Under the pieces are notes generated by a model. That model worked only from the letters and a program-made list of their open reading frames with translations, was not told the origin of the DNA and did no database searches. From an uncultured Bacilli bacterium (lineage in GTDB: Bacteria > Bacillota_I > Bacilli_A > RF39 > UBA660), in contig CALVUU010000059.1 in assembly GCA_944363655.1 (NCBI GenBank), forward strand, positions 1 through 23,234: a DNA stretch of 23,234 bases, read 5' to 3'. Below, one piece after another: positions 12,457 to 22,236 of the stretch. The position numbers and the translations under genes were made by a program. Position 1 is the first letter of the stretch, and every line of letters starts with the position of its first letter.

Positions 12457-14422
12457 TGTCAAAATAACCGCACAAAATGAGCAGTTCAAAAAACAGATTG
12501 ACGAAGTTAATAATAAGTTATCCGGTATGCAAACCCAAAGTAATAAGGTATCAAAAACCCTTTCTAGTATGTTTAATTTATCTCTATTAACAACTGGAGT
12601 AAGAATTTTACAAAGTGCGTACAATGCATTTTCTAGAATGAGCCAGGGGTATTTTGATAAAATTGAGCAGGAGACTAAATTAGCCGAAGTAATGCGAGAA
12701 AGAATGAATGCTACTGACGGTCAAATCAATGCTATAAAAAGATTGACTGAAGAAGAACAATCATTAGGCGTTATTGAAGATGATGTATTAATGGCGGGTT
12801 TACAACAATTAGGTACTTTTGCAAAATATCCTACTACTTTAAAAGAGTTAACAGGAGCAATGGCAAATTTAATTGCACAGCAAAAAGGTTATGATGCAAC
12901 TGCACAAGATGCTATTACAATTGGTAACTTAATGGGTAAAGTCTTACAAGGACAAACAAGTGCTTTAACCCGTGTAGGTATTACATTTACAGAAGCTCAA
13001 GAAGAAGTTTTAAAATTTGGTAATGAACAAGAAAGAGCTGCAATGTTAGCAGAGGTTATTGTTGATAATGTTGGTAATATGAATGCTGCATTATTAAATA
13101 CTCCTAGAGGTCAATTAAAACAATTACAAATTAATTTAGATGATATAAGTGATAGTTTAACGGAAGGTATTTTAAGTCCTTTAATGGCTGCTCTACCAAC
13201 AATTAATAGTATTGTATCAAGAGCACAAACTGCTGCTAAATATTTTAGTGCTATAATGCAGGGATTATTTGGAGAGATTGATACCAAAGGTCTTTCCGGA
13301 GCTATTCAAGGCAATGAAGATTTAGCAGAAAGTATAGAAGATGTAAATGATGCTTATCAAGAAGGGACTTCAAGCATTGATGAATTTAACGTTGCTAGTG
13401 GATTTAGTGAAGAAGCAAAAACCCCTGAGGTAGATTTACCTTTTGAAGATATTGAAGATGAAGCGGAAGATATTGTAAACCCTATAACAGAAGCAGTTAA
13501 GCCTATAGTTGATTTTATTAAGAATAATACTGATACTATTTTAAATATAGTTAGCGCTATAGGAATGATAGTAAACCCCTTAACAAGAGTTGCAACTGTA
13601 ATTGGTATTATAATAGACCAACTTAAATCAAATCCTGAATTATGGGATAGATTTACAAATATGTTTACTCAAATTGGAACTCTTGGTTCATCAGTTGCAA
13701 ATGTATTAGCATCGGTAGGTGAACAATTAAGTTCTATAATACTAGTTGCATTAGAAAGTATTGTAGATATTTGGGATTCACTTGGACCAACTGTATTGAC
13801 TATAGTTCAATCAATAGGTGATGTTTTAAGTCAATTTATAATACCTACTATTGGAACTTTGATACAACTAGTTGGACCAATACTAGAAACTATTGCTATT
13901 GGTTTAGCAACTATATTTGATGGATTAAATCAAATAGGAGCATTAGAACCTATTATTTGGGCATTAGTAAGTGCATTAGTTGCTTGGAAAGTTGCTACAC
14001 TAGCTGCAGCGGCTGCTCAATGGATACATAATGCATCTTTGCTTGCTAAAATTGGGTTAATGACTATGGGTGTTGGGTTAGTTGTAGGCGCAGCTGTTTT
14101 AGCGGCTAGTTCTCAAATGGAATCAAAAGCAGAAGAAATACCTGCATACGAATCTGGACATTATGATATTGATAGGGGACAAATATTTGTAGCGAATGAA
14201 AATGGACCTGAATTAGTAGGAACTATTAAAGGTAAAACAAGTGTTGCAAATAATATGCAAATAGTAGAAGGTATATCACAAGGTGTTAAAGATGCTATGC
14301 GTGATGTATTTGGTAATAACAATCAAACTGTAACAGTTAAAATTGATTTTAATACAAATGAAGCGGCTAGAATATTAAAACCTAAAATACAGTATGAAAC
14401 AAATAGAATAGGAGGTAAATAG
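12437..14422 (+). CDS. Tape measure protein
   Basis: A 661-residue protein that sets tail length and is ejected with the DNA. Residues 1-60 are a coiled coil (TLEELNVKITAQNEQFKKQIDEV...). About 100-260 carry the usual tape measure region, including GLQQLGTFAKYPTTLKELTGAMANL and VLQGQTSALTRVGITF. Hydrophobic stretches follow at about 340-400, 430-495 and 505-558, the last rich in Ala and a probable membrane-inserting segment. The C-terminus (about 575-661) has YDIDRGQIFVANENGPELVG, found at the ends of many Firmicutes tape measures. The length predicts a tail of roughly 100 nm by the usual scaling. Start ATG 12437 with GGGAGG. Confidence 0.95.
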   Translation: MTLEELNVKITAQNEQFKKQIDEVNNKLSGMQTQSNKVSKTLSSMFNLSLLTTGVRILQSAYNAFSRMSQGYFDKIEQETKLAEVMRERMNATDGQINAIKRLTEEEQSLGVIEDDVLMAGLQQLGTFAKYPTTLKELTGAMANLIAQQKGYDATAQDAITIGNLMGKVLQGQTSALTRVGITFTEAQEEVLKFGNEQERAAMLAEVIVDNVGNMNAALLNTPRGQLKQLQINLDDISDSLTEGILSPLMAALPTINSIVSRAQTAAKYFSAIMQGLFGEIDTKGLSGAIQGNEDLAESIEDVNDAYQEGTSSIDEFNVASGFSEEAKTPEVDLPFEDIEDEAEDIVNPITEAVKPIVDFIKNNTDTILNIVSAIGMIVNPLTRVATVIGIIIDQLKSNPELWDRFTNMFTQIGTLGSSVANVLASVGEQLSSIILVALESIVDIWDSLGPTVLTIVQSIGDVLSQFIIPTIGTLIQLVGPILETIAIGLATIFDGLNQIGALEPIIWALVSALVAWKVATLAAAAAQWIHNASLLAKIGLMTMGVGLVVGAAVLAASSQMESKAEEIPAYESGHYDIDRGQIFVANENGPELVGTIKGKTSVANNMQIVEGISQGVKDAMRDVFGNNNQTVTVKIDFNTNEAARILKPKIQYETNRIGGK

Positions 14423-14836
14423 ATGATAGCAATAGACCCTATTGAAATAAACGATGTTAAATTGCCTTATCATAGTGCCTATATCTATGTTGAAGAAATA
14501 GAATATACAGCTGAAGTTAAAAGGTCAATTAAGGGTAAAATTCCCTCTTGGCCTAGTTATTATTTTATAGCAACTATAGATGTTGTTTGGAATTTTTTAA
14601 CTCATCAAGAATATCAAGATTTAATGAATTTAGTAAGAATACCTGATTTTAAAATGAAGTATTTTGACGTTAATGCAGGTGTGTATAAAGTTGGTAAATT
14701 TTATTGTTCTCAAAAAACATATAATGATATGGTTGCTAAACGTGCAACTATTGAAGGATATGAAGGTATTAGTTTAAGATTTATAGCAACTAATAATGAT
14801 ATAGAAGAAGATAAAGAAGAAGTAGAGGGGGAATAA
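14423..14836 (+). CDS. Distal tail protein-like (small hub component)
   Basis: A 137-residue beta-rich protein directly after the tape measure gene, where the distal tail (Dit) or a related hub ring protein is encoded. It begins IAIDPIEINDVKLPYHSAYIYVEE; it then has a RSIKGKIPSWPSYYFIATIDVVW segment (about residues 35-57), and a mid region with repeated aromatic residues. Small proteins of this shape in Firmicutes phages form a ring at the tube end. It is much shorter than classical SPP1 Dit (about 250 residues), so only the N-terminal ring domain would be present. Start ATG 14423 overlaps the upstream stop region, with GGAGG. Confidence 0.65.
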   Translation: MIAIDPIEINDVKLPYHSAYIYVEEIEYTAEVKRSIKGKIPSWPSYYFIATIDVVWNFLTHQEYQDLMNLVRIPDFKMKYFDVNAGVYKVGKFYCSQKTYNDMVAKRATIEGYEGISLRFIATNNDIEEDKEEVEGE

Positions 14837-14837
14837 T

Positions 14838-15908
14838 ATGCGAGTAAAAATGAGTATTGATATTATAGACCCCCAAGGAACTGTTAATGGTTATGAATCT
14901 GATGACCAAACTAATACAAGTAGATTATCAAAATTATCAATACCCTCACCAGGCGCTAAATTATTCTATTTAAGTGAAGACCCTAATTTAGTTACTAGTC
15001 CTTTAGATGGAGAACATCTTTGGGCGGATGATAACGAGGGTTATAGTGGTTGGGTTAGTAATACCTATAGTAATGCTGACGGAAAATTTACAGAGGGTCA
15101 AGAACCGACAATTATTGTTAAGGGTGAAGGTATAAAATATCTTATTTTATATTCTGATTTAATTGAAAAGCATTTTTTAGAAGTAGTTGAAGTAAATGGA
15201 TTAACTTATACAGGTATTGATGAAAGATTAATTATAGCATTAGAAGAAGAAACAGGCCAAGTAACTATAAAAGTTATTAAGGTTAGTCAACCTTATCAAC
15301 CTGTAAAAATTACTAGTATAGAAGTTGGATTAAGTCTTGATTTTGAAGATGAACAAATAATAAATTATGATTTCGGGTCGCAATCTCAAAGTAATCCTGA
15401 TACCATTGAATTTACTGTATTATCAAGATATGGTTCTATTGAATTGGATAATAGTGATAAATTATTTAATAATCTTAATGATTTAGATTTATTGGATACA
15501 GATATAGATGCTAAAGTATATTTAAATGATAAAAGCTTTGGAACTTATATATTAAGAAACGGGAATCTTAAATACGGCGGAACCTCAGTGCAATTTGAAT
15601 TAAATGATGAATTATTAGATATTGACCAGTTAGTATGGAATAAAGCATATTATATGGAAGAAAATGTTAGTGCTAAAACATTTTTAAATTTTATATTTAA
15701 TTTTATAAATAAAACTTATTATACTTATGATACTATTACTGATGATATTTTAAATAATACTATATTTGCAAATACTATAATAGAAGAAGATAATATAAAA
15801 GCAGTTTTGGTTAAGATATGCGAAGCTACTCAATGTTCAATATTTAAAAATAATGAAGGTAAGATTGTTATAAAATATCTCGAAAGCAATAATTCGGAGG
15901 TAGTATAA
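14838..15908 (+). CDS. Tail tip/baseplate protein, N-terminal half-like
   Basis: A 356-residue protein in the tail-tip position. The N-terminal region (residues 1-150) contains turns such as LSIPSPGAKLFYLSEDPN. The region from about 155 to 290 reads like the hub domains of tail-tip proteins (ITSIEVGLSLDFEDEQIINYDFGSQSQS...IEFTVLSRYGSI). The C-terminal part with ILRNGNLKYGGTSVQFELNDELLDIDQLVW and KICEATQCSIFKNNEGKIVIKYL is typical of the phage tail endopeptidase/hub superfamily. No peptidase catalytic set is evident. The stop overlaps the next start (ATAATG), so the two are tightly coupled. Confidence 0.7.
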   Translation: MRVKMSIDIIDPQGTVNGYESDDQTNTSRLSKLSIPSPGAKLFYLSEDPNLVTSPLDGEHLWADDNEGYSGWVSNTYSNADGKFTEGQEPTIIVKGEGIKYLILYSDLIEKHFLEVVEVNGLTYTGIDERLIIALEEETGQVTIKVIKVSQPYQPVKITSIEVGLSLDFEDEQIINYDFGSQSQSNPDTIEFTVLSRYGSIELDNSDKLFNNLNDLDLLDTDIDAKVYLNDKSFGTYILRNGNLKYGGTSVQFELNDELLDIDQLVWNKAYYMEENVSAKTFLNFIFNFINKTYYTYDTITDDILNNTIFANTIIEEDNIKAVLVKICEATQCSIFKNNEGKIVIKYLESNNSEVV

Positions 15909-16991
15909 TGATTATTAAAATTGATGCTTCTAAAATATATAGTATGGACGGTAAATTAATATTGGGCAATAAATACAAAAGAGTAGAAGGTAATTTATTT
16001 GAAACCGGGTTTAATGCAGTTACTATTGCTACAGGTTCAAAAGGTAATAATACTCAATATCAAACTTATTATGATAGTGCAGACGGAAGAATATTTTATG
16101 AATGGTCACCTGGAGGTGGTATTGGACAGCCTAATAGATATACCAATTCTAGTTGGGGGTTAAGAATATTTTATGAAGTAATAAGATGCGAAGTCGCTCA
16201 TTCAACTTCAGATCCTGTTATGGAAACAAATACAAGTGATTTTTATATGGACATAACAATCAATGGTAATAAAACTAGAATAACTCATACCCCTTCACCT
16301 GTTCCTTCTATGTTATGGACTAGACCGTCATCGCCAGCATCAGGATTGGGCAGTGCAGCCTTATATGTACCTGCTGCGCAATCATTAATTGGTAAAGCTG
16401 CAATGACAGTAGTATCTGCTGATTATTATAATGCAGTAGTTGATGTAGGGGTTATTACAGCTGTTGAAATATGGCAAAATATTAAATTATCACAAGGTGG
16501 ACATTTAACTTATTATAGTCCTTTTGAAAGCAGCGGTGAAATTGAGCAAACTGTAGAAGTTTCATCTTATAATTTTAATATATTTAATAATACCTTTTTT
16601 ACTGATAGTAATCCATATGAATTGGGAGAAGCAACTAAAAAATATACTTATAAATATACTGATAATCTATTAATAACTGAAAATTCTATATATAATATTA
16701 ATGAAGATAGTTCTTTATCTCTTATTCAAAGATTATTTGGTAAAATTTTAGAAAATTATGATAATGGTAAACAAGTTGTAACTTTATCAATAAGTGAAGG
16801 TAACTATATAGATAAAAATGGTAATAAATTAACAAATCATATATTTCAAGTCGGACAGTATGTAGAATTATATGATGATACTACTCCATTAATTTATTAT
16901 AAATTAAGTAATATATGTAAATTATTTGAAATTATGGAGTGCGAATATATTAATGAACAATGGAATTTAGTTTTAAAGGAGGTAGCAAGGG

Positions 16992-17005
<14 letters not shown>
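15908..17005 (+). CDS. Tail tip/baseplate protein, second part
   Basis: A 365-residue protein translated through a one-base overlap with the previous gene (GGAGG at about 15895). It starts like the continuation of a hub protein (IIKIDASKIYSMDGKLILGNKYKRVEGNLFE), has a Ser/Thr/Gly-rich insert at about 40-215 that may be a carbohydrate-binding or beta-sandwich module, then returns to a hub-like ending (YKYTDNLLITENSIYNI to MECEYINEQWNLVLKEVARVELD). In related phages the hub can be one long protein. Here it looks split, with an insertion in the second part. No enzyme motif is recognised. Confidence 0.65.
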
Positions 17006-17861
<856 letters not shown>

Positions 17862-17871
17862 GGAGTATATT

Positions 17872-18312
17872 ATGCAAGTATATAATCAAGACAAAACTCA
17901 GATTTTAACTGAATATGATTTAACAAAAGGGCGTTTATTATCAGACTATTTAGAAGAAATTGTACCAGAAGTTCAAGAAGTAAAAGAGCAAGGTCATTAC
18001 GAAACAATTAAAGAGTATTCTAATGGGGGTAAAGACGTTAAGTGGGTTGTTGATGTAAAAGGTGTAAAATACCAACCGCAAAGTATAAGGAAAATACCTA
18101 TTACAATATATGTCCCTTATAGCGAAGATGAAATAAAACAACTACAAATCACTAGCAAGATACAGCGCTTAGAAGAACTTACAAAAGACTTTGCACAAGT
18201 AGAGGCAGGGCTTGTTATTGATGACTTAGAAGAACGTAAAGCTGAATTTAGAACTCTATTAAATGAAGTAAGAATCTTACAAGGAAAAGAACCTAGACAA
18301 ATAAATAATTAG
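17872..18312 (+). CDS. Fibre-associated small protein (tail fibre chaperone/XkdW-type)
   Basis: A 146-residue protein beginning MQVYNQDKTQILTEYDLTKGRL. This N-terminus and the segment HYETIKEYSNGGKDVKWVVDVKG (about residues 42-64) are familiar from short proteins coded directly after tail fibres in Firmicutes phages. The second half (about 86-135) is a long helix typical of fibre chaperones that assist folding of the preceding fibre. It has no membrane segment. Start ATG 17872 with AAGGAG. It lies 10 bases after the collagen-like fibre gene and 8 before the next gene. The chaperone role is inferred from position. Confidence 0.65.
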   Translation: MQVYNQDKTQILTEYDLTKGRLLSDYLEEIVPEVQEVKEQGHYETIKEYSNGGKDVKWVVDVKGVKYQPQSIRKIPITIYVPYSEDEIKQLQITSKIQRLEELTKDFAQVEAGLVIDDLEERKAEFRTLLNEVRILQGKEPRQINN

Positions 18313-18320
18313 GAGATATT

Positions 18321-18689
18321 ATGATTAAAGTAAATGAAAAACAAACAATATGCGGAGATATTATTAAAACATATCAATTAACTCAAGGAGATAGTTTTAG
18401 ATTTAGAGCGTCGTGTAAAAATTTAAATGATAATTCTTTAATTGATAAAATAACCTTTAAAGTGTCTCTTGGCGATTATAATCAAATATTTTCAAAAGAA
18501 TATGAACTTCAAAATAACGGCTCATTCATTTTATTTGTAGAAAGTTCTGATACTAAAACATGGCAATCTTCATCAGACTATAAAACAGAAATAGAAGTAA
18601 CTTATTTAGACGGAAGTGTTGATACCATAGAAAAAGCAAATATGGAAGTCCAACCTGAAATTAAAGAGGTGAATAATGCCTCAAGTTAA
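18321..18689 (+). CDS. Small baseplate/receptor-binding associated protein (BppU-like N-domain)
   Basis: A 122-residue, probably all-beta protein. The pattern QLTQGDSFRFRASCKNLNDNSLIDKITFKVSLGD (about residues 19-52), an aromatic-alternating middle and a final EIEVTYLDGSVDTIEKANMEVQPE (about 92-115) resembles the N-terminal domain of BppU-type baseplate upper proteins. Those link adhesins to the hub. Here it stands alone. It starts at ATG 18321 with TAGGAG and overlaps the next gene by 14 bases. A structural role near the adhesin is likely but not proven. Confidence 0.55.
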   Translation: MIKVNEKQTICGDIIKTYQLTQGDSFRFRASCKNLNDNSLIDKITFKVSLGDYNQIFSKEYELQNNGSFILFVESSDTKTWQSSSDYKTEIEVTYLDGSVDTIEKANMEVQPEIKEVNNASS

Positions 18690-18924
18690 TAATGAAGTTA
18701 TAGATGATGATATTATTATTGAAAAATCAATAGTACCTAGTATTCAAATTGACCTAAGTAGTGTACAAGTAATACAAAAACCTGCAAGTGACCTTGATTT
18801 CATGAATATGGTTGATTTAACCTATATAAATTATTATGGTGGTATAACAACGTCAGAACAAGAATATGAAGAAGAATTAGGAAATATAGAATATTGGGCA
18901 AGTATAATTTTAGGAGGAGATTAA
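18676..18924 (+). CDS. Short acidic protein before the adhesin
   Basis: An 82-residue acidic protein with an Ile/Asp-rich start (NNEVIDDDIIIEKS) and a Tyr/Glu-rich end. It starts at ATG 18676, with AAAGAGGTG upstream, in the last codons of the preceding gene. Its stop TAA shares a base with the ATG of the adhesin (TAATG), so both are probably translated together. No domain is recognised. It may be a structural adaptor for the adhesin, an inference from position alone. Confidence 0.55.
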   Translation: MPQVNNEVIDDDIIIEKSIVPSIQIDLSSVQVIQKPASDLDFMNMVDLTYINYYGGITTSEQEYEEELGNIEYWASIILGGD

Positions 18925-20414
18925 TGGCAGAATCATTAGTTTATAGATTAGTTAAAAATGTAGAACTAAATAGACGTGCTCTTATTGCAAACGCACAAAG
19001 CAAAGGTAAAATTATTGATAATACTGCAAGTCTAACACAAGCGGTGGCGGTAAACAATACTATCGAACCTAGTGCAAGTCCTGAGAAGATTGAAGTTAGG
19101 TTCTTTGACGCAGACGGCACGTTGTTGCAACAAAGTTATATAGATTATGGTGGAAGTGTGACACCGCCTGCAAACCCTAACTATGACTCCGAAAGATTGA
19201 CATTTAAAAGGTGGGCAAGTGCGATTGGTGAAAGATTTGACAACATAACACACGATGTTGATTATGGCGCGTTGTACACGATAAATGACGGTGCTTATCA
19301 CTTGTTTTGTACGTTTAATGACACGACTGGTTATACTGTCACACTACCTATAAATCAGACTAGGTCAAATACAATAACTATTAATTGGGGTGATGGTACT
19401 GAGAATGATACAAAAACAAACACAGGGACTACAAATATATCTCATACTTTTGCACAAGCAGGAGATTATGAGATTATTATTAGTAGCGATACTAAAATTG
19501 ATTCAAGTTATGCCTATTATTTAGATTCTTACGTTTTATCAACCAGTAGTTCTTCAAATATTATTGATGCTCTTATAAATGCTTATATGCCTATTGTCGC
19601 AGGTTCAAATTTTCAGTATTCGGAGGGATTACAGACTGTTGTAAATGAATATTATTATGCAAGGTCTTCAAATAATATTCACAAAGTAAAAAATATTATT
19701 ATATCTGAGTCCTATTCGAATTATTCGGGTAGAGTTATTATCTTTTGTTATAACACAAAAATGTGCATAATAGACAAAGATTTCAATATTGATGTATCAT
19801 TTCAAAGTTTTTATGGCGGAATAGATAAATTAATTATTCCTGAAAATATAAATATGACAAGTTGTATTAACACCTATTGTTTGGATAAACTTATTATATT
19901 ATCGCCTACTTGTCCATCATTTAATTCCATATATTCTTTAAAATCATTATTATTATTAAATCCTGCTACTCCATCATTATCTGAAATTTCATATGCTTAT
20001 TCACTAGAAAATTATATTTATCCAAATTCAATAAATTTAATTACGGGAACTTTTGCAGAGTATTCTCATATTAAACAAGTGGTTATACCACAAGATTGTA
20101 CTATTCAAAATGGATTATTAAACGATATGTATTATCTTCAATCTCTTGTTCTCCCACAAAACTTTAATCAATCGTTGACAATAGACTCATATCAAATAAC
20201 AATTCCTAGTATTATAGATATGCTTAATAAAGTACAAGACAGCACAGGTGGAACAGCACAAACTCTAACATTCTCGCAAGACAATATACAAATTCAACTA
20301 CTCAACACATTTGTAGTTCTTGACAATGGAATATGGGTACAAGCAACTCGAACAACACCTAATGCAATGACTTTGGTTGAAGCATTTAATAGCAAGAATT
20401 GGACTATAAGTTAA
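18924..20414 (+). CDS. Large adhesin/receptor-binding protein with B-repeat, PKD and BspA-like parts
   Basis: A 496-residue protein starting at ATG 18924 (AGGAGG at 18914-18919). Residues 1-50 are an attachment region. Residues 55-100 read like an internalin B-repeat (EVRFFDADGTLLQQSYIDYGG, then PPANP, then FKRWA). Residues 128-190 are a PKD-like beta domain (ITINWGDGTENDTK, then HTFAQAGDYEIII). The large rest (about 190-435) shows repeats of the BspA leucine-rich type, with units ending in IIPEN- or VIPQD-like strands. The C-terminus has LTFSQDNIQIQLL and TLVEAFNSKNW. Such modules bind host surface proteins or glycans. The first third is clearly richer in G+C than the rest, a sign of module exchange. 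Confidence 0.75.
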   Translation: MAESLVYRLVKNVELNRRALIANAQSKGKIIDNTASLTQAVAVNNTIEPSASPEKIEVRFFDADGTLLQQSYIDYGGSVTPPANPNYDSERLTFKRWASAIGERFDNITHDVDYGALYTINDGAYHLFCTFNDTTGYTVTLPINQTRSNTITINWGDGTENDTKTNTGTTNISHTFAQAGDYEIIISSDTKIDSSYAYYLDSYVLSTSSSSNIIDALINAYMPIVAGSNFQYSEGLQTVVNEYYYARSSNNIHKVKNIIISESYSNYSGRVIIFCYNTKMCIIDKDFNIDVSFQSFYGGIDKLIIPENINMTSCINTYCLDKLIILSPTCPSFNSIYSLKSLLLLNPATPSLSEISYAYSLENYIYPNSINLITGTFAEYSHIKQVVIPQDCTIQNGLLNDMYYLQSLVLPQNFNQSLTIDSYQITIPSIIDMLNKVQDSTGGTAQTLTFSQDNIQIQLLNTFVVLDNGIWVQATRTTPNAMTLVEAFNSKNWTIS

Positions 20415-20429
20415 AAGGAGATATAAATT

Positions 20430-20612
20430 ATGTTGAAAGTTAAGAAAGCAAGCGAAGGCAAAGTTTGGGCATACAAAAACGATAAAGGCGAAGAAATAAG
20501 ACTTGGCAAAACACTTTATCTTGGCATTAATGATGACGGAAGTAGATATTATGAAGTGGATGACCCATTACTTAAAAAAGATAATAAATCTATTGTATCA
20601 GATAATACATAA
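20430..20612 (+). CDS. Small basic hypothetical protein
   Basis: A 60-residue protein of unknown function, starting at ATG 20430 behind AAAGGAG. It is Lys/Asp-rich with beta-strand-like segments (VWAYKNDKGEEIRLGKTLYLG) and a polar end. It is co-directional, 15 bases after the adhesin gene, and probably belongs to the late operon. In many Firmicutes phages a small protein of about this size lies between fibres and holin, but its sequence gives no family. Confidence 0.5.
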   Translation: MLKVKKASEGKVWAYKNDKGEEIRLGKTLYLGINDDGSRYYEVDDPLLKKDNKSIVSDNT

Positions 20613-20760
20613 TATATTGGTTATCTTTGATAAAAATTACCATATAATAAATATGTATTATGAAAGACCCGCATTTGTGCGATATATTGATGAAGATTAT
20701 TATTCTGACAAAAATAATTTTGACAGATTAATAATAAATTTAAAAAAGGAGGTAAGTTCA

Positions 20761-21057
20761 ATGGACGCGAGAAACTTAGTTATTGAGCAATTAGAAAATC
20801 TTAAAAAAGAAAAAGATGATTTAATTGCAAAAGTGGTTGATGCTGAAAGAGAAAAAATTGAAGCAGTTAAATTGAAAGCAGCAGAAGAAGCGGAAAATCT
20901 ATATAGAAAAGAAATTGAAGATAGAGTTTCAAGTCAATTTAAAATTGCTGAAGAACATCTAAATGAACTTTTAGCATTATTACCAGAAGAAACTAAAGAA
21001 GAAAATTCATTAGAAAATGAAGAACAACCTAACGAAGAACAAAATCCGTTAATTTAA
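20761..21057 (+). CDS. Coiled-coil hypothetical protein before the holin candidate
   Basis: A 98-residue, highly charged helical protein. I chose ATG 20761 because AAAGGAGG at about 20745-20752 lies just upstream. The same frame is open back to at least 20503, where it overlaps another gene, and an ATG at 20653 without a ribosome site would add 36 residues. Residues 5-70 form a long coiled coil (Lys/Glu/Ala-rich) and the tail is acidic (EENSLENEEQPNEEQ). The next gene, a holin candidate, starts 15 bases later. Function unknown; a co-holin or scaffold-like role is a guess. Confidence 0.6.
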   Translation: MDARNLVIEQLENLKKEKDDLIAKVVDAEREKIEAVKLKAAEEAENLYRKEIEDRVSSQFKIAEEHLNELLALLPEETKEENSLENEEQPNEEQNPLI

Positions 21058-21072
21058 TAAGGAGGAAAGGAG

Positions 21073-21516
21073 ATGACAGATTTGGAAGCAGGTTTATATA
21101 ATATATTGGTTAATTATGGATTACCTGTTTTAGTAATAGCATGTATAACAATATTACTTATAGGAATTTTAAAATACTTTAATGTATTTAATAAAATTTC
21201 TCAAGATAATAGAAAACCTATATATTATGTTTTAAATTATGTATTTGTATTCATATTAGTGGCTATTTATTATGCAATATTTAAAAGGCCGTTTGATGAT
21301 TATGTTACGTATTCAATAGTAAGTGCAACAGCTGTAAGCGGTCTATATACTTTGTATGAAAATACAAAATTAAGAGATTTATTTAAATTAATAGGTAATT
21401 TTATAATTACTAAAGTTGCTAAAAATCAAATTGAAAAAGCAAAAGAATCAATTAGTACTACAGATACTAAATCTACTCAAAAAATAGATACCACGAATAA
21501 TATAAAAAAGATTTAG
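21073..21516 (+). CDS. Holin candidate (multi-pass membrane protein)
   Basis: A 147-residue protein with three hydrophobic segments: about residues 14-34 (LPVLVIACITILLIGILKYF), 49-68 (IYYVLNYVFVFILVAIYYAIF) and a weaker one at about 75-95. A long amphipathic, Lys-rich C-terminus follows (about 98-147). Position after the tail genes, small size, several membrane passes and a charged end fit a phage holin that opens the membrane for the endolysin. No endolysin is seen in the window to support the pairing. Start ATG 21073, with GGAGGAAAGGAG directly upstream. The stop lies inside the inverted repeat at 21512. Confidence 0.65.
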   Translation: MTDLEAGLYNILVNYGLPVLVIACITILLIGILKYFNVFNKISQDNRKPIYYVLNYVFVFILVAIYYAIFKRPFDDYVTYSIVSATAVSGLYTLYENTKLRDLFKLIGNFIITKVAKNQIEKAKESISTTDTKSTQKIDTTNNIKKI

Positions 21517-21563
21517 TTAATCAATTTAGCAAAAATATGCAAAATTTTATAAGATTAACTAAA
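21512..21563. repeat. 11-bp inverted repeat at the end of the holin candidate gene
   Basis: TTTAGTTAATC at 21512-21522 is the exact reverse complement of GATTAACTAAA at 21553-21563, with a 30-base AT-rich spacer. The first arm overlaps the stop codon at 21514-21516. It has no U-tract, so it is not a standard terminator. It could be an mRNA 3' stem, a protein-binding site or the edge of an inserted cassette. Confidence 0.55.
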
Positions 21564-21570
21564 AATCACT

Positions 21571-21606
21571 AAAATCCTTGCATATTATATTATGTAAGGA
21601 TTTTTT
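21571..21606 (+). terminator. Intrinsic terminator left of the AgrB-like cassette
   Basis: AAAATCCTTGCATA at 21571-21584 pairs with TATGTAAGGATTTT at 21591-21604 (one G-T) around a 6-base loop. The 3' arm runs into six Ts (21601-21606). The A-rich 5' arm makes it usable in both directions. It separates the late operon from the next three genes. Confidence 0.82.
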
Positions 21607-21621
21607 AATTAAGGAGATATA

Positions 21622-22236
21622 ATGAAATTTAAAAATAATTTAAAAGATTTTTATAAAGAAAATAAAGGGCTTATAGTTACGGCAATGATTTTAAATATTG
21701 TTTTTATAACTGTAGTAATTTTAAGTTTGTGTGGTATTAATATTGCAAAATTAAGTATAGAAAATGAATTTTTAGGTAAAGTTAATAATTGGGTATACAA
21801 TAATAATTTATTAAATACTGTATACGGTATTATGTTTGCAAGTAATGTTTATTTTGCAGTAGCAATTAGTACAAATGATTATTCTAGTAAAGCTTTAATA
21901 TATACTATTTGTTTAATACCAATATTTATTGCTCTTCAATATTGTACTAATTCAATTAATACTTTAATATTATCATATTTAATACCTTTTTGTGTTTGTA
22001 TAGCATATAAATTTAAATTTAGTACAATGTGGAAAAGTATATTATTTTTAATCATAATTACATTATACCAATATCTAATGCAAATAACTAAACTTAGCAT
22101 ATTTGGATTTGAATATCTAAATGCTTCGTTAATCAATTATATATTTTTATCTATCGATTTATATGTAGTTTTTATATTCTACTTTTGTATATGTAAAACT
22201 ATATATAAAAATAAATTAAAAAAGGAGGAGAAGTAA
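21622..22236 (+). CDS. Six-segment membrane protein of the AgrB-like cassette
   Basis: A 204-residue protein with six predicted membrane segments at about residues 17-39, 63-83, 91-108, 112-130, 138-157 and 166-192. A basic N-terminus and a very basic C-terminus (KTIYKNKLKKEEK) suggest both ends are cytoplasmic. Start ATG 21622 has AAGGAG. No transporter, peptidase or kinase motif is visible. A six-helix module is the shape of the sensor part of AgrC-type peptide receptors, but no kinase domain follows, so a receptor role is only a guess. Its stop is directly followed by the ATG of the small peptide gene at 22237. It could also be an unrelated immunity or export protein. Confidence 0.65.
   Translation: MKFKNNLKDFYKENKGLIVTAMILNIVFITVVILSLCGINIAKLSIENEFLGKVNNWVYNNNLLNTVYGIMFASNVYFAVAISTNDYSSKALIYTICLIPIFIALQYCTNSINTLILSYLIPFCVCIAYKFKFSTMWKSILFLIIITLYQYLMQITKLSIFGFEYLNASLINYIFLSIDLYVVFIFYFCICKTIYKNKLKKEEK

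Noticed and set aside
18894..18923. Earlier TTG start for the adhesin
   Set aside because: AGGAGG at 18914-18919 serves ATG 18924, and the extra residues have no support.
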